DNA of 64,000 bases from Pseudooceanicola antarcticus (GTDB lineage Bacteria; Pseudomonadota; Alphaproteobacteria; Rhodobacterales; Rhodobacteraceae). The DNA is taken from positions 124,001-188,000 of the forward strand of contig NZ_OBEA01000003.1 of NCBI RefSeq assembly GCF_900215355.1, in the 5' to 3' direction. The number at the start of each line of letters is the position of its first letter. Positions within the stretch are counted from its first letter, which is position 1. The translations under genes and the position numbers were made by a program. Positions 36,770 through 45,112 of the stretch are shown here, piece by piece. Below the pieces are notes generated by a model. The model saw only the letters and a program-made list of their open reading frames with translations. It was not told the origin of the DNA and made no database searches.

Positions 36770-38077
36770 ATGAGCGATACACACGCAGAAACGGTCCTCT
36801 TTGTCCGTGAAACCATGCTGGAGCAGCAAGAGCCGCCGTCCTCGATCGTGGGGCCGGTTGGCTGGGCGCGAAGCAACCTGTTCAATGGCTGGAAGAACAG
36901 CCTGCTGACGGTGCTTTCGCTGGCCTTCGTCTTCTACCTGCTCTCGGGGCTTCTGCCCTGGTTCTTCTCGCCGACCTGGTATTCCACCTCGCTGACCGAA
37001 TGCCGCGAGATCCTTGCCGGGCACGAGGGCGCCTGCTGGGGGGTGATTCGTGAGCGCTGGCTGCAGCTGCTCTTCGGCTTCTATCCCTCCGAGCTCTACT
37101 GGCGTCCGATCCTGACGCTGATCCTGCTGCTGTTGGCCCTGGGCCCGGTGCTCTACACCGATTACTTCCCGCCCAAGCTGCTGTACTTCTCGGCCGCCTT
37201 CCCCTTCCTGATGCCCTGGCTGCTCTGGGGCGGCAGCATCTGGATGCCGCTCATGGTCGCCGCTGGTTTCGGCATCGGCTACGCCGTCTTCGCGGCGATG
37301 ATGAAGGTCGCCAATGCCGGGATCTCGCTCTTCGTCGCCGCAGTGGTGGCGGTCCTGTGGTGGATCTTCCTGGCGGCCCCGGTCGCCAATGGCATCGCCT
37401 CTCTGGTGCCGCTGCTGCCGCTGGAGCCCGTGCCTTCGCGGAACTTCGGTGGCTTCATGCTGTCGGTCACCATCGGCGTCACGGCCATCGGCTGCTCGCT
37501 TCCCATCGGGATCGTGCTGGCCCTTGGCCGCCGCAGTGACCTGCCGCTGGTCAAGGTGCTCTGTGTCTGCTTCATCGAGTTCATCCGCGGCGTGCCGCTG
37601 ATCACGCTGCTCTTCGTGGCCTCGGTGCTGCTGAACATCTTCCTGCCGCCGGGCACCAACTTCGACATCATCCTGCGGGTGATGATCATGGTGACTCTGT
37701 TTGCCTCTGCCTACATGGCCGAGGTGATCCGCGGGGGCCTCGCGGCCCTGCCCAGTGGCCAGTACGAAGCCGCCGATGCGCTTGGCCTCGACTACTGGAA
37801 GGCACAGCGCCTGATCATCATGCCCCAGGCCCTGAAGATCTCGATCCCCGGTATCGTCTCGACCTTCATCGGCGTGTTCAAGGACACGACGCTGGTGTCG
37901 ATCATCGGCCTCATCGACCCGCTGGGTCTGGCCAATGCGATCCGCGCCGACACCGCCTGGAACGGTGTCTACTGGGAGCTGTTCATCTTCATCGGTGCCG
38001 TCTTCTTCATCTTCTGTTTCTCCATGTCCCGCTACTCGATGTATCTGGAGCGCAAGCTTCAGACCGGGCACCACTGA
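36770..38077 (+). CDS. bztC: Acidic amino acid ABC transporter, permease
   Basis: This second permease pairs with BztB to form the membrane channel. The 435-residue protein has several membrane segments with an insertion region of five extra hydrophobic stretches (about 105-225), and the ABC permease part with EFIRGVPLITLLFVASVLLN, and AADALGLDYWKAQRLIIMPQ near residues 335-355. It starts one base after the bztB stop and is followed by bztD after 13 bases with a GAGGAG ribosome-binding site. Confidence 0.95.
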   Translation: MSDTHAETVLFVRETMLEQQEPPSSIVGPVGWARSNLFNGWKNSLLTVLSLAFVFYLLSGLLPWFFSPTWYSTSLTECREILAGHEGACWGVIRERWLQLLFGFYPSELYWRPILTLILLLLALGPVLYTDYFPPKLLYFSAAFPFLMPWLLWGGSIWMPLMVAAGFGIGYAVFAAMMKVANAGISLFVAAVVAVLWWIFLAAPVANGIASLVPLLPLEPVPSRNFGGFMLSVTIGVTAIGCSLPIGIVLALGRRSDLPLVKVLCVCFIEFIRGVPLITLLFVASVLLNIFLPPGTNFDIILRVMIMVTLFASAYMAEVIRGGLAALPSGQYEAADALGLDYWKAQRLIIMPQALKISIPGIVSTFIGVFKDTTLVSIIGLIDPLGLANAIRADTAWNGVYWELFIFIGAVFFIFCFSMSRYSMYLERKLQTGHH

Positions 38078-38090
38078 GGAGTAAGTCAAA

Positions 38091-38882
38091 ATGACCAATA
38101 CTGCTGTCGAAACGCCCGTGAACACCTCGGCCATGAAGGTCTCGGACGAGGTCGCGATCGAGATCTCCAACATGAACAAGTGGTACGGTTCGTTCCACGT
38201 TCTGCGGGACATCAACCTGACCGTGAACAAGGGCGAACGCATCGTCATCGCGGGCCCCTCTGGGTCGGGCAAGTCCACGATGATCCGCTGCATCAACCGC
38301 CTGGAAGAGCACCAGTCGGGCAAGATCATCGTCGACGGGACCGAGCTGACCTCGGACCTGAAGAACATCGACAAGGTGCGCTCCGAGGTCGGCATGTGCT
38401 TCCAGCACTTCAACCTCTTCCCGCATCTGACGATCCTCGAGAACTGCACCCTGGCGCCGATCTGGGTGCGCAAGACGCCGAAGAAGGAAGCCATCGAAAC
38501 GGCGATGTACTTCCTGGAAAAGGTGAAGATCCCGGACCAGGCCAACAAGTACCCCGGCCAGCTTTCGGGTGGTCAGCAGCAGCGTGTGGCCATCGCCCGC
38601 TCGCTCTGCATGAAGCCGCGCATCATGCTCTTCGATGAACCCACCTCGGCGCTCGATCCCGAGATGATCAAGGAGGTGCTGGACACCATGATCCAGCTCG
38701 CCGAGGAAGGCATGACCATGCTCTGCGTGACCCACGAGATGGGCTTCGCGCGTCAGGTCGCCAACCGGGTGATCTTCATGGACCAGGGCCAGATCGTCGA
38801 ACAGAACGAGCCGGAAGAGTTCTTCAACAACCCGCGCTCGGAACGCACGAAGCTGTTCCTCAGCCAGATCCTGGGTCACTGA
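38091..38882 (+). CDS. bztD: Acidic amino acid ABC transporter, ATPase
   Basis: This is the ATP-binding subunit that powers the bzt transporter. The 263-residue protein has Walker [10 protein letters not shown] at about residues 58-66, the Q-loop [10 protein letters not shown], the signature [13 protein letters not shown] near 158-170, Walker [15 protein letters not shown] and the H-loop VTHEM. The first 25 residues are an extra, less conserved leader. It closes the bztABCD operon and is followed by a hairpin terminator. Confidence 0.96.
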   Translation: MTNTAVETPVNTSAMKVSDEVAIEISNMNKWYGSFHVLRDINLTVNKGERIVIAGPSGSGKSTMIRCINRLEEHQSGKIIVDGTELTSDLKNIDKVRSEVGMCFQHFNLFPHLTILENCTLAPIWVRKTPKKEAIETAMYFLEKVKIPDQANKYPGQLSGGQQQRVAIARSLCMKPRIMLFDEPTSALDPEMIKEVLDTMIQLAEEGMTMLCVTHEMGFARQVANRVIFMDQGQIVEQNEPEEFFNNPRSERTKLFLSQILGH

Positions 38883-38917
38883 GACCCTGCCGGGACCACG
38901 GTCCCGCGGATTGCAGG

Positions 38918-38944
38918 AAGGCCCCGCCATCGCGCGGGGCCTTT
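38918..38944 (+). terminator. Terminator after bztD
   Basis: AAGGCCCCGC (38918-38927) and GCGGGGCCTTT (38934-38944) face each other around CATCGC, with few further Ts. Because the arms are flanked by AA and TTT, it can work in both directions and may also end the convergent minus-strand gene at 38955. A second hairpin GGGACC/GTCCC lies at 38892-38905. Confidence 0.7.
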
Positions 38945-38954
38945 CGCGTTCCGC

Positions 38955-39698
38955 TCACTCGGTCAGGAAGGTCTCGAAGGTGGTGCGCACCTTGGCCCAG
39001 TACTGCGGTCCGGTTTCGCGGTCGTAACGCACGGGCTGACTGATGACCTCGATATCGGTGCCCGCGGTGGCGACACCGATGACCGAGATATCCGAGAAGT
39101 AGCCTTCGTTCACCGGCCGGGGCAGGCTCTGGCGGACGTTGACGTTGCCGGTCAGGCTGAAGGGCTGGTTGCTGGCCACCAGCTGGTCCGGTGGCGGCAG
39201 TTGCGCCGGATCGGCCAGCAGCGTGTCGACCCAGGCTCCGTCGACGTAGGAGCCCAGCCAGATGACGCCCACGCCCTGGTTGGTGCCAAGGTCCAGCACG
39301 GGCTTCTCGGAGGCACCCTGCTCGATGTCCACCTTCTGATCGGCGGGAATGTTCAGCTCGGTCCGCAGGGACTGGCTGGCGCCCTCGCTCATCTGGTCCA
39401 GCGCCGCCTCCAGCGCAGAGACCTGCGCCTGCAGGAGCTTCAGTGACCCGACATTGTCGGCCAGGGTGCTCTGGTTGCGCTGGATCGACTGGGTATTCTT
39501 GGCAAGGACTTCGCTGATCTCGATTTCCTCGCCGTCGTCGCCCAGGCTGACCTCGATATCCCCGGCCTTGAAGTTCTGCAGCGGGATGCCCAGCATCTCC
39601 GCCAGTTTCAGCAAGAGGACGAGGCAGAGGCCGAGAGCGGCCCATTTGGCGGTGAAAAGGCTGTGCTGTACAAATTCATTGCGATCTTCGGTTGGCAT
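38955..39698 (-). CDS. Membrane-anchored coiled-coil protein, unknown function
   Basis: No family is recognised. The 247-residue product has a short N terminus, one membrane segment at about residues 17-33 (WAALGLCLVLLLKLAEM), an acidic stretch, a predicted coiled coil around 60-105 (EVLAKNTQSIQRNQSTLADN), and a C-terminal beta-rich domain with GVGVIWLGSYVDGAWVDTLL. The membrane segment is near the N terminus and not obviously cleaved, so a type II inner-membrane protein with the bulk in the periplasm is possible. A good GGAGGATC ribosome-binding site precedes the start. It is a single gene, convergent with bztD. Confidence 0.7.
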   Translation of the reverse strand: MPTEDRNEFVQHSLFTAKWAALGLCLVLLLKLAEMLGIPLQNFKAGDIEVSLGDDGEEIEISEVLAKNTQSIQRNQSTLADNVGSLKLLQAQVSALEAALDQMSEGASQSLRTELNIPADQKVDIEQGASEKPVLDLGTNQGVGVIWLGSYVDGAWVDTLLADPAQLPPPDQLVASNQPFSLTGNVNVRQSLPRPVNEGYFSDISVIGVATAGTDIEVISQPVRYDRETGPQYWAKVRTTFETFLTE

Positions 39699-40025
39699 CC
39701 GGCGATCCTCCGGTTCGTAATGGCTTGGTCTGTAAAGGCATCGATGAAATTCCGGGTATCATGCCAGATTCTGCGAAAAGCTGGCCTGAAATCTGCAACC
39801 GGCGCGGGACCGGGCGTCGGGGCGGCAAATGCCCCGTTCGGCGCCGGAAGGGTCTTCCGCGCAGACCAACATGCGCTCCAGCGAAGGTTCAGCGCTCTCG
39901 CGGCCCAGGTGAAAACCATGGCGACAATCGTGAGGGTCAGAGGCTGTGCAGCGACCTGTCGCTGCCACATAGGCCACGGCGGGCGGGCGTCGCATCTCAC
40001 GCAGACCCGGCAGGTCGGGCTTTTG
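39699..40025. other. Intergenic region without a supported gene
   Basis: These 327 bases lie between two minus-strand genes. Apart from the ribosome-binding site of the 38955-39698 gene at its left edge, I see no promoter, hairpin or reading frame that I would support. Confidence 0.5.
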
Positions 40026-40523
40026 CTAGGCGGTCAGCTCTCTCGGGACGATGAAGTCGACCACCTGTGCCGTGCCCGGCGTAATCTGCGCCCAGCTCTC
40101 GACCGCGAAGTCGGCCACCAGCGTGGCTCCGGTCGGGTAGTCCCTGAAGCGCCCGTGGTCGGGCGGGGATCCGACGAGGTCCCGCGCGAATTCGGCAATG
40201 CCGGGATTATGGCCGATCATGAGCACCGTCCGCCCGGTCGCCGCCCGCAGCGCGGCAAGCATGCGCAGAGATCCCGCGTGATAGAGCCCGTCGTCCAGCA
40301 CCGGCGTGAGGGGCAGGGCAAGGCCCGCGAAGGTCTGCTGCGTGCGTTCTGCGCTGCTGACCAGTGCCTGGTCGGGCAGGTAGCTCTGCGCGTGCAGCCA
40401 GTCGCCGAGCGCCGCGGCGCTTTCCTTGCCGCGCTCGTTCAGGGGGCGCGCATGGTCCGTCTGCCTGGGGTCGGTCCAGGAGCTCTTGGCGTGGCGCATC
40501 AGGATCAGTCGGCGGGTCATCAT
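40026..40523 (-). CDS. sixA: SixA-type histidine phosphatase
   Basis: The 165-residue protein belongs to the short histidine phosphatase (phosphoglycerate mutase-like) family related to SixA, which removes phosphate from phosphohistidine proteins. The motif LILMRHAKSSW carries the catalytic His11 after Arg10, and the second conserved histidine lies in VLMIGHNPGIAEF. No signal peptide is seen, so it is cytoplasmic. The start at 40523 overlaps the stop of the upstream 4Fe-4S gene (ATGA), suggesting coupled translation. The substrate here is not known. Confidence 0.82.
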   Translation of the reverse strand: MMTRRLILMRHAKSSWTDPRQTDHARPLNERGKESAAALGDWLHAQSYLPDQALVSSAERTQQTFAGLALPLTPVLDDGLYHAGSLRMLAALRAATGRTVLMIGHNPGIAEFARDLVGSPPDHGRFRDYPTGATLVADFAVESWAQITPGTAQVVDFIVPRELTA

Positions 40524-41215
40524 GCCCCCAGGAATTGCCGCATGTGGTAGGCCGAATGCGCGGCCAGCCTGCTGCCGGTCCGCCCTGCGGGGCAGGCGCG
40601 GCGGGCCAGGCATCCGCCCTCCAGACAGTCCCGGCCTTCGGGGCGTGCCAGATGCGCCTTGCAGCGCGCCACATCGTAGCCCGAGGCGCCGAGGGCGCCA
40701 ACCGGGCAACTGGTGGCGCAGGGGGCGTCGCAGCTGTCGCAGGGGCGCGGGGCTGGGTCGGGAAAGCTCACCTCCCAGGGCAGCGCCAGCGCGCCGCGGA
40801 AGGAGGCAAAGAGCCCCATCCCCCGATGCACCAGCATCCCCACCGGAGAGCCATGCAGCGCGCCGGAGGCCAGCGCCCATGACAGGAAGGGCTGGAACGG
40901 CGGGCCGCCGAAGGGAAAGAGCGGCTCTGCACCCAGCTCGCGGGCCCAGGTGCCGATGACCCGGCGCGACCAGCGGTCCATCGGGTCAGCGCCGCCGTCC
41001 TGCCATTCCGGGCTGGCGGTGAAGCCGGGCCAGAAGGCGGGCTCGAGGGGAGAGAGCAGCAGCAGGCTGCGGGTGCCCTGGGGCAGATCCTCGAGCGCCG
41101 CGCAGGCGGCGGAACCCAACCCGCAGGAGATGGTCAGCAGGCGGTCCCGTGCCGCCTCTTCGAGGGCCGCGAGATCCGGCGCCTCACTCGGCACGGATGA
41201 GAGAGCCCGCGCCAT
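40520..41215 (-). CDS. 4Fe-4S ferredoxin-domain protein
   Basis: The 231-residue protein has a C-terminal cysteine-rich region, [18 protein letters not shown], followed by CKAH, and [17 protein letters not shown], which fits one or two 4Fe-4S clusters. The N-terminal 120 residues have [20 protein letters not shown] and a central [20 protein letters not shown] segment reminiscent of the reductase part of epoxyqueuosine reductase-like proteins, but it lacks the length of QueG. The start at 41215 overlaps argB by 32 bases; a GTG at 41194 is an alternative. It is probably in an operon with argB and sixA. Confidence 0.7.
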   Translation of the reverse strand: MARALSSVPSEAPDLAALEEAARDRLLTISCGLGSAACAALEDLPQGTRSLLLLSPLEPAFWPGFTASPEWQDGGADPMDRWSRRVIGTWARELGAEPLFPFGGPPFQPFLSWALASGALHGSPVGMLVHRGMGLFASFRGALALPWEVSFPDPAPRPCDSCDAPCATSCPVGALGASGYDVARCKAHLARPEGRDCLEGGCLARRACPAGRTGSRLAAHSAYHMRQFLGA

Positions 41216-42050
41216 GTTCGGTGAAGAGCTCCAGCAGCACCGCATTGGGCGCACGGCCGTCGAGGATCACCACCGCCCGCACGCCGCGCTCGATGGCGTC
41301 CAGGGCGGTCTGGGTCTTGGGGATCATGCCACCGGCAATGGTGCCATCGGCGGTCATGTCGCGGATCTGCTGGGCGGTCAGGGCGGTGACGACTTCGCCG
41401 CTGCCGTCCTTGACGCCAGCCACATCGGTCAGCAGCAGCAGCCGGTCGGCGCGCAGGGCCCCGGCGATGGCACCTGCGGCGGTGTCGCCGTTGACGTTGA
41501 AGGTCTGGCCCTCGCGGCCCATGCCGATGGGGGCGATGACGGGGATGATGTCACTGCGGAACATCGAGTGCAGGATGGTGGTGTCCATCTCGTCCGGGGT
41601 GCCGACGAGGCCGAGCTCGGGGTCGTCCTGGCGGCAGACCATCAGGTTGGCATCCTTGCCCGAAAGCCCCACGCCCTTGCCGCCCTGCTCGTTGATGGCG
41701 GCGACGATGCGCTTGTTGACCTGGCCAGAGAGCACCATCTCGACCACATCCATCGTGGCCTCGTCGGTGACCCGCTTGCCGCGCACGAAGTCCGATTTGA
41801 CCTGCAGCTTGTCGAGCATCTCGTTGATCATCGGGCCACCGCCATGGACGATCACCGGGTTCACGCCGACCTGACGCATCAGCACGATATCGCGCGCGAA
41901 TGTGCGCAGCCCCTCGGCATCGGTCATGGCGTGGCCGCCGAATTTGACAACGACGATCGCACCTTCGTAGCGCTGCAGATAGGGCAGGGCCTCTGAAAGC
42001 GTCCGGGCGGTGGCGATCCAGTCTCGGTTCATGGCTGTCTGCTTCTTCAT
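41184..42050 (-). CDS. argB: Acetylglutamate kinase
   Basis: ArgB phosphorylates N-acetylglutamate, the second step of arginine synthesis. The 288-residue protein has [12 protein letters not shown] near residue 32, the glycine-rich [16 protein letters not shown] loop, [13 protein letters not shown], and [20 protein letters not shown] for substrate binding. The start at 42050 has GAGGAC upstream; longer starts are less likely. The C-terminal end [20 protein letters not shown] is normal. The 4Fe-4S gene starts within its last codons, so translation may be coupled. Confidence 0.97.
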   Translation of the reverse strand: MKKQTAMNRDWIATARTLSEALPYLQRYEGAIVVVKFGGHAMTDAEGLRTFARDIVLMRQVGVNPVIVHGGGPMINEMLDKLQVKSDFVRGKRVTDEATMDVVEMVLSGQVNKRIVAAINEQGGKGVGLSGKDANLMVCRQDDPELGLVGTPDEMDTTILHSMFRSDIIPVIAPIGMGREGQTFNVNGDTAAGAIAGALRADRLLLLTDVAGVKDGSGEVVTALTAQQIRDMTADGTIAGGMIPKTQTALDAIERGVRAVVILDGRAPNAVLLELFTEHGAGSLIRAE

Positions 42051-42387
42051 CTCTGCGTCCTCGTTTGCAGGCTTGATACGCGCTGTGCCACGCGCTGCCA
42101 AGCCCGGCGTCCGATGGGCTGCGCCGAGGCAGTTTCAAGGGAGGCTCACGCGGGTTTGCCAGGCTCTTGAGCGGGCCAGCGGGGAATTGCCGGGTGCGGA
42201 GGGCCGCTTTCGCGCCTTCTGGCCGATACCCTTGGGGTCGTGTCGTGACCCATGGAACTTTCTCCGATTCTCACCAGTTAGTGCGCCGAGGACGCAGCGG
42301 GGGAACCCGTTGTGTCCCCTGTGCCCAACAAGATCACAGGGCCGCGGTGTATCCCCCACCCGGCAAAAGGAAACGAAGGAGACAACA
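42051..42387. other. Divergent intergenic region argB / outer-membrane gene
   Basis: These 337 bases separate the minus-strand argB operon from the plus-strand outer-membrane gene and must carry promoters for both. I could not find a convincing -35/-10 pair on either strand and no gene is supported. Confidence 0.5.
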
Positions 42388-42966
42388 ATGTTTCGCAACA
42401 CGATGATCGCAGCAGTGGCGGTGGCAGCCGTCGCAGGTCCCGCCCTCGCAGGTTCCTACACCGAGACCCCCGCAGAGCCCGTGGTCACCGCCCCGGCGCC
42501 CGTCTACACCGCAGGCACCGACTGGACCGGCGGCTACGTCGGTGGCCAGCTGGGCTATGGTGACGTCGATGCCGGTGGTACCGACGGCGACGGCACCGTC
42601 TATGGTGTCCAGGCTGGTTACGACTATGACTTCGGCAGCTTCGTGCTGGGTGGTGAAGTCGACTACACCGGCGCCGAAGATGGCATCCTGGGGGGTGCCG
42701 ACCTGGATTCCATGACCCGCCTCAAGCTGAAGGCCGGCTATGACGCAGGTCCCGCGCTGATCTACGGCGTGGTCGGTGCGGCCTATGCCAACACCTCGCT
42801 CGGCGATGACAACGGCCTCGTCTACGGTGTCGGCGCCGACTACAAGGTCACCGAGACCGTCTCGGTCGGTGCAGAATACCTGTACCACGAGTTCGACAAC
42901 TTCAACGACTCCGGCACGGACGTCAACGCAGGCACCCTCGCGGCCCGCGTGAACTACCGCTTCTGA
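42388..42966 (+). CDS. Outer-membrane beta-barrel protein
   Basis: This 192-residue protein is a small porin-like outer-membrane protein of the OmpA/Omp31 barrel type. It has a signal peptide MFRNTMIAAVAVAAVAGPALA cleaved after about residue 21, a short Pro/Ala/Thr linker, and then a barrel that opens with DWTGGYVGGQLGYGDV, has alternating strands, and ends with the outer-membrane signature VNYRF (terminal Phe). The start ATG at 42388 has AAGGAGAC upstream. A strong terminator follows. High expression is likely from the strong ribosome-binding site and tight codon use. Confidence 0.85.
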   Translation: MFRNTMIAAVAVAAVAGPALAGSYTETPAEPVVTAPAPVYTAGTDWTGGYVGGQLGYGDVDAGGTDGDGTVYGVQAGYDYDFGSFVLGGEVDYTGAEDGILGGADLDSMTRLKLKAGYDAGPALIYGVVGAAYANTSLGDDNGLVYGVGADYKVTETVSVGAEYLYHEFDNFNDSGTDVNAGTLAARVNYRF

Positions 42967-42987
42967 TCCCCTGAACAGAGCGACGGG

Positions 42988-43023
42988 AAAGGTCCGGGCC
43001 AGGTGCCCGGACCTTTTTCTTTG
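42988..43023 (+). terminator. Intrinsic terminator after the outer-membrane gene
   Basis: AAAGGTCCGGGC (42988-42999) pairs with GCCCGGACCTTT (43005-43016) around CAGGT and runs into TTCTTT. A very strong stem. Confidence 0.92.
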
Positions 43024-43066
43024 GGATTAAATGAACTTTTAGGCCTTTTCGCGTGTTTTGTCGGTG

Positions 43067-43582
43067 ATGGAACACACGCACCGACATATCCTCTTCCCGA
43101 TCCTTCTGGCGATCTGCCTTGCTCTGGCCGGGCGCCCGACCGAAGCGCGGGATCTCTGGGAAGGTCCCTATGTCGGCGCCTCCCTCGGGGTTGCCACCTC
43201 TTCCGACACGGACATGCTGCGCAGTCTCAACGCCGGCGTGAACAGCCGCCGCGGCGGGCTTCTGCTGGGGGCCGAGGTCGAAGTGGCCGACAGTGATATC
43301 GACACCGCAGCCGGCCGTATCGACCGGATCACCCGCCTCAAGAGCCGCGCCGGCGTGCTGCGCCGGGGTGTCCACTACTACGCGGTCGGCGGTGTGGCCC
43401 AGGCGCGGGCCGATTTCGGCAGCGACATGGGCTATGTTCTGGGCCTCGGGGTCGAGACCCATATGAGCGACGCGGTCACCCTCGGCGCGGAGTTGCTGCA
43501 CCACGGGTTCACCGATGTGGACGGGGCGGGGCGCGACGTCTCGGTGAACACGCTGACCGCGCGCCTCAACTACATGTTCTGA
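43067..43582 (+). CDS. Second small outer-membrane beta-barrel protein
   Basis: The 171-residue product has a signal peptide (hydrophobic segment at about residues 9-24, ending GRPTEA) and a barrel with WEGPYVGASLGVAT at the start, and NTLTARLNYMF ending in phenylalanine. It resembles the preceding gene in layout and ending, so the two may be a diverged tandem pair, but it has less strict codon use and no strong ribosome-binding site. The ATG at 43067 is preferred; TTG and GTG lie just upstream. A terminator separates it from the first copy, so it needs its own promoter, which I could not identify. Confidence 0.72.
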   Translation: MEHTHRHILFPILLAICLALAGRPTEARDLWEGPYVGASLGVATSSDTDMLRSLNAGVNSRRGGLLLGAEVEVADSDIDTAAGRIDRITRLKSRAGVLRRGVHYYAVGGVAQARADFGSDMGYVLGLGVETHMSDAVTLGAELLHHGFTDVDGAGRDVSVNTLTARLNYMF

Positions 43583-43629
43583 GACTCGCCTGGCCCCGCT
43601 GAAGGGCAGGGCGCAGCCCAGACCCGGCG

Positions 43630-43663
43630 GATCGGTCCCGAGCTTCGGGGCCGATCGCATTTC
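43630..43663 (+). terminator. Terminator after the second barrel gene
   Basis: GATCGGTCCCGA (43630-43641) pairs with TCGGGGCCGATC (43645-43656) with one G-T pair around GCT, followed by GCATTTCATT. Confidence 0.6.
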
Positions 43664-43720
43664 ATTCAGGCTTGTGGAAGCTCAGACTGTCCAGGGGACG
43701 CCAGGCACCGCGCGCCCGGC

Positions 43721-44377
43721 TCAGTCGAGCCCGGCGATGATGCTGCGCAGGCTGGCGATGCCATCGCCCTTCTCGGAGGAGGTCAGAACCAGCTCGGGGA
43801 AGGCAGCGGGGTGTTTGGCCAGAGCGCCGCGGACCTGGTTGAGGACCCGTTCGCGGTCATTCAGCTTCACCTTGTCGGCCTTGGTCAGCACGCATTGGAA
43901 GGTCACGGCAGCGCTGTCGAGCAGCTTCATGATCTCTTCGTCGACGGCCTTCACCCCGTGCCGGGCGTCGATCAGCACGAAGGCGCGGCGCAGGGTCTGA
44001 CGGCCCTGCAGGTATTGCTTCAGCAGGCGCTGCCATTTCTCGACCACCGCCAGCGGCGCATTGGCATAGCCATAGCCGGGCAGGTCGACGAGGTAGCGCT
44101 CTTCCCCGAGGGTGAAGAAGTTGATCTCTTGCGTTCGCCCCGGCGTGTTCGAGGCGCGGGCGATGCCCTTGCGGCCGGTCAGCGCGTTGATCAGGCTGGA
44201 CTTGCCGACGTTCGAGCGTCCGGCGAAGCAGACCTCGACCCGGTCGGCCTCGGGCAGGCCATCCATGGCCACCACGCCCTTGAGGAAGTCCACCGGCCCG
44301 GCAAAGAGCTTGCGCCCGGTCTCCGAGGCCAGTTCATCCGGCTCTTCGGCAAGGGGGAAGGGCAACATTTCCATCAC
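43721..44377 (-). CDS. engB: Ribosome biogenesis GTPase EngB/YihA
   Basis: EngB is a small essential GTPase that helps assemble the 50S subunit and is linked to division. The 218-residue protein has the P-loop AGRSNVGKSS at residues 52-61, the switch region SNTPGRTQEINFF, DLPGYGYAN, and TKADK as the NKxD equivalent. The N-terminal 45 residues are variable. Its start overlaps the MOSC gene stop (ATGA), in the order yidC-MOSC-engB on the minus strand. Confidence 0.96.
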   Translation of the reverse strand: MMEMLPFPLAEEPDELASETGRKLFAGPVDFLKGVVAMDGLPEADRVEVCFAGRSNVGKSSLINALTGRKGIARASNTPGRTQEINFFTLGEERYLVDLPGYGYANAPLAVVEKWQRLLKQYLQGRQTLRRAFVLIDARHGVKAVDEEIMKLLDSAAVTFQCVLTKADKVKLNDRERVLNQVRGALAKHPAAFPELVLTSSEKGDGIASLRSIIAGLD

Positions 44378-45111
44378 AACACCTCGATTTCTGAATCGAG
44401 CGCGATCTCTCCGCCCGTGATGACCCGCGCTTTCACGCCGAAGTCGATATGGCCCCAGGTACGGCGCAGGATGCGCAGGGTCTGCACGTCCTCTTCGCCG
44501 GTCTCGGGGTTCACCTGGGTTGCACGGCAGCGGTCGATCCGCTCGACAACCTCCAGCTCGGCCTCGCCAATCCGAAGACGCCGCCCCGGCCAGTCCAGCT
44601 CTTCCCAGGGCTCAAGCCCCTTCACCCACAGGTTGCCACGAAAACGGCGTGGGTCAAGCTGGGTTCCGCAGGCCTCGGAGAGCGCGCCGAGCGAGGCGCG
44701 GCCCAGGATCGAGACACAGGCATAAGGGCCATCCGACATGCCCTCATCCGGCGCGGCGATGAGCCGGCCCAGGGCAGGGCGCTCTTCCGGCCAGAGCGGA
44801 GAAAGCCAAGCCACCAGCGCGTCGCTGTCTGTGGCCGGGTCGATCTCGATCTCGCCCGCCTTGGGATGGTCCAGCGCGATGCGGCCATCCGCCAGGCTGC
44901 GGGCGGTGATCGCCATGAGCTCGGGGCCGAAGCAGCCCCGGGCGAAATTGCGACAGCTCTGCCATGCGCCGGTATCCTGCGCCTCGCCGGTCAGCAGGGC
45001 CCAGGCCCGGTCGCCCGGCAGCGGGCGATCCGGGGTCAGGGCGATCTGCTGCAGCAGCTCGGCCCCGATTCCCTTGATCGGATGGCGCCAGATCTGCGCA
45101 ACGCGTCTCAT
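44374..45111 (-). CDS. MOSC domain protein
   Basis: The 245-residue protein has an MOSC N-terminal beta-barrel (MRRVAQIWRHPIKGIGAELL) and the MOSC domain, which binds molybdenum cofactor or sulfur-carrying groups in related sulfurases. The conserved region around RFRGNLWVKGLEPWEELDWP and the Cys in DRCRATQVNPETGEED are present; the cysteine is the likely sulfur acceptor. The start at 45111 comes one base after the yidC stop (45113). It sits in the yidC-MOSC-engB operon typical of Rhodobacterales; its substrate is unknown. Confidence 0.85.
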   Translation of the reverse strand: MRRVAQIWRHPIKGIGAELLQQIALTPDRPLPGDRAWALLTGEAQDTGAWQSCRNFARGCFGPELMAITARSLADGRIALDHPKAGEIEIDPATDSDALVAWLSPLWPEERPALGRLIAAPDEGMSDGPYACVSILGRASLGALSEACGTQLDPRRFRGNLWVKGLEPWEELDWPGRRLRIGEAELEVVERIDRCRATQVNPETGEEDVQTLRILRRTWGHIDFGVKARVITGGEIALDSEIEVL

Positions 45112-45112
45112 G

